Positions 1-8,216 of a stretch of 64,000 bases of DNA are shown one piece after another. The notes beneath the pieces are model-generated. The model did not search any database. It was not told the DNA's origin and saw nothing but the letters and a program-made list of their open reading frames with translations. Positions within the stretch are counted from its first letter, which is position 1. Each line of letters begins with the position of its first letter. The translations under genes were made by a program, and so were the position numbers. Source of the stretch: Verrucomicrobiota bacterium (GTDB lineage Bacteria; Verrucomicrobiota; Verrucomicrobiia; Limisphaerales; UBA11320); contig JACQFQ010000020.1 in assembly GCA_016199985.1 (NCBI GenBank), positions 210,978 through 274,977 of the forward strand, read 5' to 3'.

Positions 1-1
1 G

Positions 2-217
2 CTGAATCTGGATCTCAAGAGGTCATGGATGGTGGGCGATACCACGGTGGACATGCAATGCGCGCGCAACGCGGGAGTGCGTCCCCTGCTGGTCGAGACC
101 GGCCACGCCGGACGCGACGGACGTTTTTCCGCCAGCCCGGAGCGCTCCTTCCCAGGATTGCCCGAGGCGGTTCGATACATCCTTCAACAGTCCTCCCTTC
201 CCGCCCCTGCGCCATGA
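2..217 (+). CDS. HAD-IIIA phosphatase, C-terminal part (GmhB-like), truncated by window edge
   Basis: The reading frame is open from the window edge to a TGA at 215-217, giving about 71 residues. It shows the last conserved HAD motif, a Gly-Asp followed by Asp and an Ala-Gly-Val run (MVGDTTVDMQCARNAGV), and then the VETGHAGRDGRF segment typical of D-glycero-D-manno-heptose-1,7-bisphosphate 7-phosphatase and histidinol-phosphatase relatives. The stop codon overlaps the start of the next gene in ATGA (214-217), which suggests translational coupling. Because the next gene is a heptose-phosphate kinase, the GmhB role in LPS heptose synthesis is the best guess. The catalytic DxD motif lies upstream of the window, so the family is inferred from the tail only. 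Confidence 0.75.
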   Translation: MNLDLKRSWMVGDTTVDMQCARNAGVRPLLVETGHAGRDGRFSASPERSFPGLPEAVRYILQQSSLPAPAP

Positions 218-1197
218 TCATCAGCCGCACCCCGCTTCGGATGAGCTTTGTTGGAGGAGGCAGCGACCTCCCCGTGTTTTCGCGCAAGTATGGCGGCGCG
301 GTGGTGTCGACCACGATCAATCGCTACGTCTACATCACGGTGAACGCGAAGTTCGACCAACGCATCCGCGTGAGCTATTCGCGCACGGAAGACGTGAAAA
401 GCGTCGAGAGAATCCGGCATCCGCTGGTCCGCGAGGCGATGAAAAGCGTCGGGATCGAAGGCGGGGTCGAAATCACGTCCGTGGCGGACATTCCGGCGAA
501 AGGAACGGGGCTCGGATCCTCGAGCGCCTTCACCGTCGGGCTTCTCAACGCGCTGCACGCCCACGCCGAGCGACACGCCGCGGCCGAGCAGCTGGCGCGG
601 GAAAGCTGCGAAATCGAAATCGAGCGCTGCGGCGAGCCGATCGGGAAGCAGGATCAATACGCCTCGGCCTATGGCGGACTCAACTACATCCAGTTTCTGC
701 CCAACGACTCCGTTGTCGTGGAGCCCATCATTTGCAGGCGCGAGACCATCGCCCGGCTGGAGGAGAGCCTCATCGTCCTCTACACGGGCCTGACGCGCAG
801 CGCGTCGACCATCCTCCGCCGTCAGCAGGCGTCGGTTCGAGGAGGGCGGAAGAAGCAGGACTCGCTGAAAAAGATGGTCGCCCTCGCGGGCGACTTGAAG
901 CGGGAGCTGCAGCGAAACCGCCCGGAGTCCTTCGGCGAAATCATCCACGAGAACTGGCTGCTGAAGCGCGGCCTGGCGGAGGGGATCAGCAGTCCACGGA
1001 TTGATGACTGGTACTCCAGAGCGCGAGCCGCGGGAGCCGCGGGCGGCAAACTTCTCGGCGCGGGCAGCGGAGGCTTCCTGATGTTCTACGCCCCGCGCGA
1101 CCGGCACGAAGCCATCGCCGCCGCGCTCGCGGAGCTCCGGCCCATCCCCTTCCGATTCGAACCCCAAGGCAGCAAGATCCTCTTTGTCCATCATTGA
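214..1197 (+). CDS. hddA: D-glycero-alpha-D-manno-heptose-7-phosphate kinase (GHMP family)
   Basis: A 327-residue GHMP kinase. It phosphorylates the anomeric carbon of heptose 7-phosphate (or a close sugar phosphate) on the way to nucleotide-activated heptose for LPS or surface glycans, in the cytoplasm. The N-terminus MIISRTPLRMSFVGGGSDLP is characteristic of the HddA subfamily. The ATP-binding GHMP motif (PAKGTGLGSSSA) lies at about residues 94-105 and the C-terminal Gly-rich GHMP motif (GGKLLGAGSGGF) near residue 275. I chose the ATG at 214 because it starts exactly at the family N-terminus and overlaps the preceding stop codon; the frame is open further upstream but that part has no similarity. 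The length is normal for the family. Confidence 0.88.
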   Translation: MIISRTPLRMSFVGGGSDLPVFSRKYGGAVVSTTINRYVYITVNAKFDQRIRVSYSRTEDVKSVERIRHPLVREAMKSVGIEGGVEITSVADIPAKGTGLGSSSAFTVGLLNALHAHAERHAAAEQLARESCEIEIERCGEPIGKQDQYASAYGGLNYIQFLPNDSVVVEPIICRRETIARLEESLIVLYTGLTRSASTILRRQQASVRGGRKKQDSLKKMVALAGDLKRELQRNRPESFGEIIHENWLLKRGLAEGISSPRIDDWYSRARAAGAAGGKLLGAGSGGFLMFYAPRDRHEAIAAALAELRPIPFRFEPQGSKILFVHH

Positions 1198-1300
1198 GCG
1201 CGGAGAAGTTTCACCCTCGACTTGGACGGCGCGGGTCACTAGCAAATCGTTCGTTGCCCGGGGATTTCGGCGGACGATTCCCTGGTCATTCTCAAAGCCC

Positions 1301-1747
1301 ATGTCCCCGTCCATTCACAAGGCAAGCGTCATGCACGCGGCGCCCATCGCGGCGCTGTGCGCGGAGCTGGGCTATCCGGGAACGGTCGATGAGATCGCCG
1401 GACGCATCGAAGCCATTCGCGCCTCCGACGCGGACTTCCTAGGCGTCGCCGTCCTGGAAGACGGCCGGATCGCGGGTTGGATCCAGGCCCATGCGTCGCA
1501 CGTGCTCGAGTCGGGTTTTCGAGTCGAAATCATGGGCATGATCGTCGCGGCGGATTGTCGGCGCCTGGGCGTCGGTCGTGAGCTCGTTCAGGCGGCCGAG
1601 GGCTGGGGCCGCGAGCGGGGCGCCCCTCGGATCGTCGTGCGGAGCAACGTCGCAAGAGCCGAAAGCCACGCCTTCTATGCGGCTCTGGGGTATATCGAGA
1701 ACAAGACCCAGCGCGTCTACAGAAGAGGCCTGCAAGGCGAGCGATAA
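1301..1747 (+). CDS. GNAT family N-acetyltransferase
   Basis: A 148-residue single-domain acetyltransferase. Motif A, which binds the acetyl-CoA pyrophosphate, is visible as RRLGVGRELVQAAE at about residues 85-98, and a C-terminal SHAFYAALGY segment is the usual GNAT motif B. The N-terminal AAPIAALCAELGYPG is also typical of this family. The ATG at 1301 is preferred; the frame extends upstream to 1184, overlapping hddA, but those residues have no family character. The substrate cannot be told from sequence. It lies 103 bases after hddA on the same strand and could be cotranscribed with it. Confidence 0.8.
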   Translation: MSPSIHKASVMHAAPIAALCAELGYPGTVDEIAGRIEAIRASDADFLGVAVLEDGRIAGWIQAHASHVLESGFRVEIMGMIVAADCRRLGVGRELVQAAEGWGRERGAPRIVVRSNVARAESHAFYAALGYIENKTQRVYRRGLQGER

Positions 1748-1879
1748 CCCCGATCCCGCCACGTATTTGCCTTGTTTCCACGAGCCGGGCTGCTTAGCTA
1801 GCGCTGGACCCCGGACGGGACATGCGGTTCATGTCGAACCCCCCGCCCAGGGCTCATCGCGTAGTCGAATCGTTTGCTT

Positions 1880-4800
1880 ATGAACGTTGCCGCTATGGGA
1901 ACTCAGGGGAAGTCGCCCACCAAGGAATCGTCGTCTCGTCACAAGCCCAAATACCCGGGCCTCCGTGTGACCTGCAATGGAAACCAATTGGTGGCTCAAT
2001 ACGTGGAGACGCGGATCACCGAGGGCGGCGTTTTCTATCCTATCACGCCGTCCACCGAGGGGGGCGAGATCTACCAAGGTTCCTATGCGCAGGGGGAGCT
2101 GACGGTCTGGGGGCAGCAAAAGATCGCGATAGAGACGGAAGGCGAGCACGCGGCGCAGGGGGGCGCGACCGCGTTCGCCGTCTCGGGCCGGCGCACCGTC
2201 AACTTCACCTCCGGACAGGGCATCGTTTATGCGATGGAGCAGTACTATCACGCGCCCGGCAAGTTCTCCACCATGGTGCTTGAGATCGGCGCGCGCGCGC
2301 TCACCAAGCACGCCCTGAACGTCCACTGCGGCCATGATGATTTCTACGCGGCGCTCGACACCGGCTGGACGATGCTTGTCGCCAAGGACGCCCAGCAGGC
2401 CGCGGATCAGGGCATCATCCTCCGCCGCGTCTGCGAGCTCTCGCTCAACCCGGGCATGAACATACAGGATGGCATGCTCACCACGCACTCGGAGCGGATG
2501 TATCTCGCGCCCGAGGCGGAGCTGCTTCGCGAGTTCCTCGGCGCCGTCGACGACCGCATCGACTGCCCCACCCCCGCGCAGCGCGAGCTCTTCGGGCCCA
2601 AACGCCGGCGCGTTCCCGAGATGATGGATCTCAAGAACCCCATCCTGCTCGGCCCCGTCCAGAACCAGGAGCACCACATGAACGGCGTGGTCGCTCGCCG
2701 CGACAACTTCAACGAGCCGATCCTCGGATTCCTTGACCAGGCTTACGCCGAATTTGGACGCCTGACCGGACGCCACTACGGGCTCACCACAGAATACCGA
2801 ACCGAGGACGCGGACACCGTGTTCGTGTCGCTAGGCTGCGCCGCCGACAACATCGAGGCCGCCTGCGACTACCTGCGCGAGCAGCGGAACGCGAAAGTGG
2901 GATCCATCCACATCAACGTGATCCGCCCCTTCCCCGAGGCCGCCGTCATCCAGGCTCTGCGGGGAAAGAAGAACGTCATCATCCTCGAGCGCACCGACGA
3001 AGGCTTGGCGGGCGACAATCCGCTCGCCCGCGACATCCGCGTCGCGTTGGGCAAGGCCAATGAAGCGACCCGGTACGGAGGTCCCCTGCCCGCGTTGACG
3101 CCCCAGGAGACCCCGAGGCTCTTCCGCGGCAGCTACGGCATCGGCTCCCGCGACTTCCGGCCCGAGCACACGCTGGGCGCCTACGAGTTCGCCGTCGGAC
3201 AGACCCGTCGCAAGGATGGCCGCAGCGCGAATGACGGCGAGGGCTTCTTTGTCCTCGGCGTCGATCATCCCTACTCGGTGATCAGCAAGGACACCCCCTC
3301 GCTGCTCCCGCCCGGCGCGATCGCCGTGCGATTCCACTCCATCGGCGGTTGGGGAATGATCACCACCGGCAAGAACCTCGGCGAGCTGGTCGGCGAATTC
3401 GGCAAGCACATCTCGGAGCAGGCCGCCGAGCGCGACAGCGACGGATTCCTGGTCGAGAAGCTGTACGTGATGGCGAATCCCAAGTACGGATCGGAGAAGA
3501 AGGGCGCGCCCACCAACTACTACCTCACCGTCGCGCCCGAGCAGATCAAGGTGAACTGCGAGCTCAACCATGTGGACGTGGTGCTGTGCTGCGATCCGAA
3601 GGCGTTCACCCACACCAATCCCCTCGAGGGCCTGAACAAGGGCGGCTCCCTGGTGTGGGAATCCAGCGACACCCCCGAAACAGCGTGGCAGCGCATCCCG
3701 GCGCACCACCGACAGTTTGTTCAGGAGAACAATATCCGCATCTTCATCCTCCCTGGATTCGACGTCGCGCGCAAAGCCACAACCCGCCCGGAGCTGCAGC
3801 TTCGCATGCAAGGCAACGCGTTTCTGGGAGCGTTCTTTCGCGTCTCCTCCTTCCTGAAGGACTACGGCATCAGCGAGGAGAAGTTCCAGTCGAGCGTCCG
3901 GAAGCAGTATGAGAAGAAATTCGGCCGATTCGGCGAGGCGGTCGTCCACTCCAACATGGAGGTGATGGTGCAGGGCTTTGCGCGAGTCGTGGAGATCCAG
4001 TACGGCCGCGCCGAGGACGCCGATCGCTCCTCCATGCGCAACCCCCCGGTCGCGCCGCTGCTCAACGGCGAGGAGCTGATGCCGACCGCGGGATGCGGGT
4101 CGGTGTGCGGAGGCGTCAGCATGCCCGCTCTCCAGGCGAGCCGCGCGCCTTTCCAGACCCTCGCCAAATTCGACTCCGAGTACCGCAAGGGCCTGGGCTA
4201 TCACCAGCCCGCCGGCGCCCTGGCGTCGCTGGGCGTGATGGGCGCGGGCACAGGAGCCACGCAGTCGAAGTATGTGGCGCGTCGCGAAACACCGGTCTAC
4301 ATCGCCGAGAACTGCACGCAGTGCATGGAGTGCATCACCGCGTGCCCCGACACAGCGCTCCCGAACACGGCGCAGGACGTCGCGACGGTCCTCAAAACCG
4401 CCGCGATCCACTACATCACCAACACCGTCGAGCGAAAGAAGCTCCTCAACGCGCTCCCGGAGCTGGAGAAGCGCGCCCGCGCCCGTATGAACGAGGCGGT
4501 CAAGACCAAGGCAAAGGTCGCGTTCTCGGACATAGTCCGCGAGGAGGCGCAAGCCCTTCCTGACATCTCGGATTCCTCCAAAGCCGAGTTTACGGGCATC
4601 CTCGACCAGCTTCCGATCGCCTACTCGAACGTCCCCGCGATCTTCCGTTCGCTGGAGCAAAAAACCCCGGGCGGAGGCGGGCTGTTCTCCATCTTTGTCA
4701 GCGATCTGTGCAAAGGCTGCGGCGAATGCGTGCAGGTCTGCGGCGACCACGACGCGCTGCGGATGACCACGGAAACGGAGGACCTGAACGCGCAACTGAC

Positions 4801-6628
4801 CACGGCGCAGGTGTTCTCCCGCCTGTTGCCCGACACGCCGCAAAAATTCCTCGGGCTTTACAACGACAACGACGCGGCGAGCTCCCGCGAGGCCGCGCTT
4901 CGCAACCACCTCATGGTCCGACGCAACTACGAGGCGCTGGTCTCGGGCGACGGCGCGTGCGCGGGATGCGGCGAAAAGTCGATTCTGCGCGCGTGCGCCA
5001 GCGTCACCGAAGCCTACATGCGGCCGATCTACCATCGGAAGGCCGATCGCCTTCGCGCGAAGGCGGATCGCCTCGAGAAGGAGGCCGGCGAGAAGCTGTC
5101 CGCCCTCAAGGCTCGCAGCGAGGCGGAATACGCTCTGTTCAGAAAAACCTTCATTCATGCGATCATGGGGCTCGGAGGCGAGAACGACGAGGACACGGCC
5201 CGGCGCATCGCGGATTATGAGTCGAGGCAGGGCCCGATCACGGACGACCAGACCGTCGCGGGCCTCGCGGCGGTGCTGAGGCAGGACGCTTTCAACCACC
5301 ACGACCTCCAGGCCACGGACGGGCGCCGCGCCAACGGAATGTCGGTGATGATGATGGGCGCGAGCACGGGCTGCAACACGGTCTACGGCTCAACGCCGCC
5401 GTCGAACCCGCATCCGTATCCGTGGATGAACTCGCTCTTCCAGGACGGCGCGACGATCTCGTGGCTCCTCGCGGAATCGATCATCCTGAACCACGCCCGA
5501 CGCTCGGTGGTCCCAGAGCGCCTGGCCGACGCGTTGCTGGATCGCGCCGAGCAGGTCTCCTCCGAGGCCGACTACTTCACGCTCACCCACCTCGACGACA
5601 CGCTCATGACGGACCAGGAGGTTCGCGAGCTGCCAAAGATGTGGGTCATCGGCGGCGACGGCGCGCTGGGGGATATCGGATTCCAGAACGTGTCCAAGGT
5701 CATTTTGCAAAACCGGCCCAACATCAAGATGCTGATGCTCGACACCCAGGTGTACTCGAACACAGGCGGCCAGAATTCGGACAGCTCCACGATGCTCGGG
5801 GGCTACGACATGAACCAGTTTGGCGTGGCGTCGCAGGGAAAGCTCATCGAGAAGAAGAATGTGGCGGAGGCGTTCACCAGCGGCCACGGATCCCCCTTCG
5901 TCGCGCAGGTCTCGATCGCGAATTCAGCCAAGCTCTACAAGGCGATGCTTGACGGGCTGGAGTATCGCGGCACCGCGTTTTACCAGAGCTACACCACATG
6001 CCAGCCGGAGCACGGCGTCGGCGACAATATGAGCGCCGAGCAGGCCAAGCTGATCCGCGATGGACGCGGAATGCCGGAATTTGTGTTCAATCCGCGGAAG
6101 GGCGAAACCGCGCAGGAGGCCTTCGACCTGAAGGGCAATCCGAGCGTGGATCGCGATTGGTGGCGCACGAAATACGCCGCGACGGGCGAGGAATACAGCT
6201 TCACCGTCGCGCATTGGGCCCTGTCGGAAGGCCGCTTCCGGAAGCATGTGAAGGCGATCACCGCCGACGACGCCAAGGCCCTCACGCTGCTCGACGACAT
6301 GCTCCTGTTCATCACGCAGGACGACGTCATCTATCGACGGGTGTTCGACCCGAACCACCGCAGCTTCGTTCCTAACTTCGGCTGCTACATCCAGGCTGAG
6401 ATCGACGGCAAGATGAAATACTTCGCGGTGTCGCGACAGATGGTGCTCTTCGCCGTGGAGCGGAGGAAGTCATGGCGCATGCTCCAGAGCAAGGCGGGCG
6501 TGACCAACAAAGACTACATCGCGCAAAAGGCCCTGCTCGCCAAAATCGACAAGGGCGAGATCCCCCTCCCGGACGCCAGAGCCAAAGCCCGCGAGCTCAT
6601 CGCCGCGGAGTTGGCGACGACGCGATAG
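1880..6628 (+). CDS. nifJ: Pyruvate:ferredoxin (flavodoxin) oxidoreductase, enlarged variant
   Basis: A single-chain 2-oxoacid oxidoreductase that decarboxylates pyruvate to acetyl-CoA and reduces ferredoxin or flavodoxin. The N-terminal alpha domain has the YPITPST motif and the substrate/CoA region with GARALTKHAL. The gamma domain follows in the middle. Two [4Fe-4S] clusters begin at residues of about 812 (CTQCMECITACP) and 944 (CKGCGECVQVC). The TPP domain begins with CAGCGE near residue 1027 and has a GGDGALGD pyrophosphate/Mg motif near 1258 and DTQVYSNTGGQ after it. At about 1582 residues it is some 400 longer than classical PFOR; extra sequence sits between the two clusters and, as a charged helical stretch, after CAGCGE. 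Start: ATG 1880 was chosen; TTG 1874 and ATG 1895 are alternatives, and none has a good Shine-Dalgarno. Pyruvate is the expected but unproven substrate. Confidence 0.88.
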   Translation: MNVAAMGTQGKSPTKESSSRHKPKYPGLRVTCNGNQLVAQYVETRITEGGVFYPITPSTEGGEIYQGSYAQGELTVWGQQKIAIETEGEHAAQGGATAFAVSGRRTVNFTSGQGIVYAMEQYYHAPGKFSTMVLEIGARALTKHALNVHCGHDDFYAALDTGWTMLVAKDAQQAADQGIILRRVCELSLNPGMNIQDGMLTTHSERMYLAPEAELLREFLGAVDDRIDCPTPAQRELFGPKRRRVPEMMDLKNPILLGPVQNQEHHMNGVVARRDNFNEPILGFLDQAYAEFGRLTGRHYGLTTEYRTEDADTVFVSLGCAADNIEAACDYLREQRNAKVGSIHINVIRPFPEAAVIQALRGKKNVIILERTDEGLAGDNPLARDIRVALGKANEATRYGGPLPALTPQETPRLFRGSYGIGSRDFRPEHTLGAYEFAVGQTRRKDGRSANDGEGFFVLGVDHPYSVISKDTPSLLPPGAIAVRFHSIGGWGMITTGKNLGELVGEFGKHISEQAAERDSDGFLVEKLYVMANPKYGSEKKGAPTNYYLTVAPEQIKVNCELNHVDVVLCCDPKAFTHTNPLEGLNKGGSLVWESSDTPETAWQRIPAHHRQFVQENNIRIFILPGFDVARKATTRPELQLRMQGNAFLGAFFRVSSFLKDYGISEEKFQSSVRKQYEKKFGRFGEAVVHSNMEVMVQGFARVVEIQYGRAEDADRSSMRNPPVAPLLNGEELMPTAGCGSVCGGVSMPALQASRAPFQTLAKFDSEYRKGLGYHQPAGALASLGVMGAGTGATQSKYVARRETPVYIAENCTQCMECITACPDTALPNTAQDVATVLKTAAIHYITNTVERKKLLNALPELEKRARARMNEAVKTKAKVAFSDIVREEAQALPDISDSSKAEFTGILDQLPIAYSNVPAIFRSLEQKTPGGGGLFSIFVSDLCKGCGECVQVCGDHDALRMTTETEDLNAQLTTAQVFSRLLPDTPQKFLGLYNDNDAASSREAALRNHLMVRRNYEALVSGDGACAGCGEKSILRACASVTEAYMRPIYHRKADRLRAKADRLEKEAGEKLSALKARSEAEYALFRKTFIHAIMGLGGENDEDTARRIADYESRQGPITDDQTVAGLAAVLRQDAFNHHDLQATDGRRANGMSVMMMGASTGCNTVYGSTPPSNPHPYPWMNSLFQDGATISWLLAESIILNHARRSVVPERLADALLDRAEQVSSEADYFTLTHLDDTLMTDQEVRELPKMWVIGGDGALGDIGFQNVSKVILQNRPNIKMLMLDTQVYSNTGGQNSDSSTMLGGYDMNQFGVASQGKLIEKKNVAEAFTSGHGSPFVAQVSIANSAKLYKAMLDGLEYRGTAFYQSYTTCQPEHGVGDNMSAEQAKLIRDGRGMPEFVFNPRKGETAQEAFDLKGNPSVDRDWWRTKYAATGEEYSFTVAHWALSEGRFRKHVKAITADDAKALTLLDDMLLFITQDDVIYRRVFDPNHRSFVPNFGCYIQAEIDGKMKYFAVSRQMVLFAVERRKSWRMLQSKAGVTNKDYIAQKALLAKIDKGEIPLPDARAKARELIAAELATTR

Positions 6629-6726
6629 GAAGCGCGCGTCCACGAGGGCAACGCCCCGGTGGCCGCGCCTGTTTATGCCTCAGGGCTGACGACCTGACTC
6701 ATCGCGTCGCCCCGTCCTCTTCCCCC

Positions 6727-6764
6727 TCCTCATCGCAATCTGGACTGGGATTGCGACGAGGAGC
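6727..6764. terminator. Large hairpin downstream of nifJ
   Basis: Arms 6727-6741 and 6750-6764 pair over 15 bases with one mismatch and an 8-base loop. There is no T-tract after it, so it is either an mRNA-end stabilising structure or a weak terminator. It sits between the nifJ stop and the promoter of the GntR-ABC operon. Confidence 0.5.
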
Positions 6765-6829
6765 CGAGTGGGGAATCGCGCGATGCCTTTGCCGGTGAAC
6801 CCTCGTTTGTCCCACCAAAAAAACACCAC

Positions 6830-6868
6830 TTGACTTCCTCAGTGACTGTCCTATTGTCCTAGGACAGT
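6830..6868 (+). promoter_or_regulatory. Promoter and operator of the gntR-ABC operon
   Basis: A -35 box TTGACT (6830-6835) and a -10 box TATTGT (6852-6857) are separated by 16 bases. An inverted repeat with 9-base arms (ACTGTCCTA at 6845-6853, TAGGACAGT at 6860-6868) covers the -10 box, and a second perfect 12-base palindrome, TGTCCTAGGACA, lies inside it at 6856-6867. The site ends 8 bases before the regulator's ATG. This is the layout of an autoregulated repressor site; that the neighbouring GntR protein binds it is inferred. Confidence 0.75.
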
Positions 6869-6876
6869 TAACGACA

Positions 6877-7293
6877 ATGACCTTCGAGCTCAATTACCGG
6901 TCGGGCAAGCCTGTGTATCTCCAGATGGTGGATCAGGTGAAGTCGGCCCTCGCCTCGGGCGCGTTGAAGGAAGGAGATTCCCTTCCGGCCATTCGCCCCC
7001 TGGCGGAGGAACTGCGCGTGAATCGCAATACGGTCGCGAAGGCGTACGGGGAGCTGGAGCGCGAAGGGATCATTGAAACGCTCGCCGGGAAAGGATGCTT
7101 CATCTGCCGGCCGAAGTCGCCCCTGCGGCGACAGGTGCGCGTGGAGATGCTGACCCGGGAGATCGACGAGTCCGTGGTCGCGGCCCATCACCTGCAAATC
7201 CCCCGCGACGCCTTTCTGGATCTTTCGCGCGATCGCTTCGACGCGTTTGAAAAGCGACGCGTCGCGTCGGACAACAAGGCCGCCGCCTCGTAA
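6877..7293 (+). CDS. GntR family transcriptional regulator, YtrA subfamily
   Basis: A 138-residue DNA-binding protein. The winged helix-turn-helix occupies about residues 10-80 (LPAIRPLAEELRVNRNTVAKAY is the recognition region), and only a short C-terminal tail of about 50 residues follows, so there is no large effector-binding domain. This short form is the YtrA subfamily, whose members usually repress an adjacent ABC transporter operon. The gene is the first of three on the same strand, followed after 17 bases by an ABC ATPase. The strong palindrome over the -10 box just upstream fits autorepression. The inducing signal is unknown; in known YtrA systems it is often cell-envelope stress or antibiotics. 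Confidence 0.88.
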   Translation: MTFELNYRSGKPVYLQMVDQVKSALASGALKEGDSLPAIRPLAEELRVNRNTVAKAYGELEREGIIETLAGKGCFICRPKSPLRRQVRVEMLTREIDESVVAAHHLQIPRDAFLDLSRDRFDAFEKRRVASDNKAAAS

Positions 7294-7310
7294 ATCAAGG
7301 ACCCCCAGCC

Positions 7311-8216
7311 ATGAACCCTCCCGTGATCGACATCTCAAACCTTCACTACACCTACGACGGCCAAGAGGCGGTCTGCGGCTTGAACCTTCAGGTCGCGCCC
7401 GGACGCTGCCACGCCCTCCTCGGACGCAATGGCGCCGGAAAGACCACCACCATGAAGTGCCTCCTGCACTTGCTGCGTCCGCAGGCGGGGACCGTCCGTC
7501 TCTTCGGACTCGATCCGGCGAAGGACGAGGTCGCCGTGCGCTCGCGGCTCTCCTATGTGCCGGACGCGCCGAGTTTCTATCCCTGGATGAGCGTGCGCGA
7601 AACGCTCGAGTATCTGGCCTCGTTTCGAGCCCGCTGGAACCTGTCCAGGCAATCCGAGTTGCTCGACCGCTTCAGCCTGGATCCGGGCATGAAAGTCACG
7701 TCGCTCTCCAAGGGCCAGCGCACACAGCTTGCGCTGATCGGAGCGCTCGCCCCGGAGCCCGACCTTCTCATCCTCGATGAGCCCACATCGGGGCTGGATC
7801 CCATCGTGCGACGCGAGTTCATCCAAACGGTGATCGGCGCGTTTCAGGAGGGCGACGCCTCCCGCCGGACGATCTTCGTTTCCACGCATCTGATCGGGGA
7901 GTTCGAGGGGTTGATCGACGAGTTCACGCTCCTGGACCAGGGCAAGGCGATCTTGAGCCTCGACGCCGACAAGGCGCGCGAGCGGTATCGACGGATCCGA
8001 GCCCGGTTTCCGGGATCAGTGGACGCCGTGGATGTCCCCGGCGGGCTGCAGACCCGGCGGCACGGCCGAGAGGTTGAGGTCATCGCCAACGGGGACGGCG
8101 AGCGGATCATCGAACGTCTGCGCGCCCAGAGCCCCGAGAGCCTTGAGGTCGAAGGCCTCACCCTGGAGGAGGTTTTCATGGTGACCGCGAACCGGTTGCC
8201 GAAGGAGAAGCGATGA
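7311..8216 (+). CDS. ABC transporter ATP-binding protein
   Basis: A 301-residue nucleotide-binding subunit. Walker A is at residues 38-45 (GRNGAGKT), the signature LSKGQ at 132-136 and Walker B with the catalytic Glu at 153-157 (LILDE), followed by the D-loop. A C-terminal extension of about 80 residues resembles that of CcmA/YtrB-type exporters. It overlaps the permease gene by ATGA at 8213-8216, so the two proteins are probably made in fixed ratio. Together they form an ABC-2 type exporter or a membrane-remodelling complex controlled by the preceding GntR regulator. The substrate is unknown. Confidence 0.9.
   Translation: MNPPVIDISNLHYTYDGQEAVCGLNLQVAPGRCHALLGRNGAGKTTTMKCLLHLLRPQAGTVRLFGLDPAKDEVAVRSRLSYVPDAPSFYPWMSVRETLEYLASFRARWNLSRQSELLDRFSLDPGMKVTSLSKGQRTQLALIGALAPEPDLLILDEPTSGLDPIVRREFIQTVIGAFQEGDASRRTIFVSTHLIGEFEGLIDEFTLLDQGKAILSLDADKARERYRRIRARFPGSVDAVDVPGGLQTRRHGREVEVIANGDGERIIERLRAQSPESLEVEGLTLEEVFMVTANRLPKEKR

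Noticed and set aside
25..213. N-terminal extension of hddA
   Set aside because: Arg/Pro-rich with no similarity; the phosphatase frame is the real one here, ending in the ATGA overlap.
1826..1840. GGTTC/GAACC inverted repeat upstream of nifJ
   Set aside because: Only five bases per arm; expected by chance.
2831..5302. Long open frame on the minus strand opposite nifJ
   Set aside because: It mirrors the codon bias of nifJ in a GC-rich genome; its translation is low-complexity Arg/Val/Asp-rich and has no domain.
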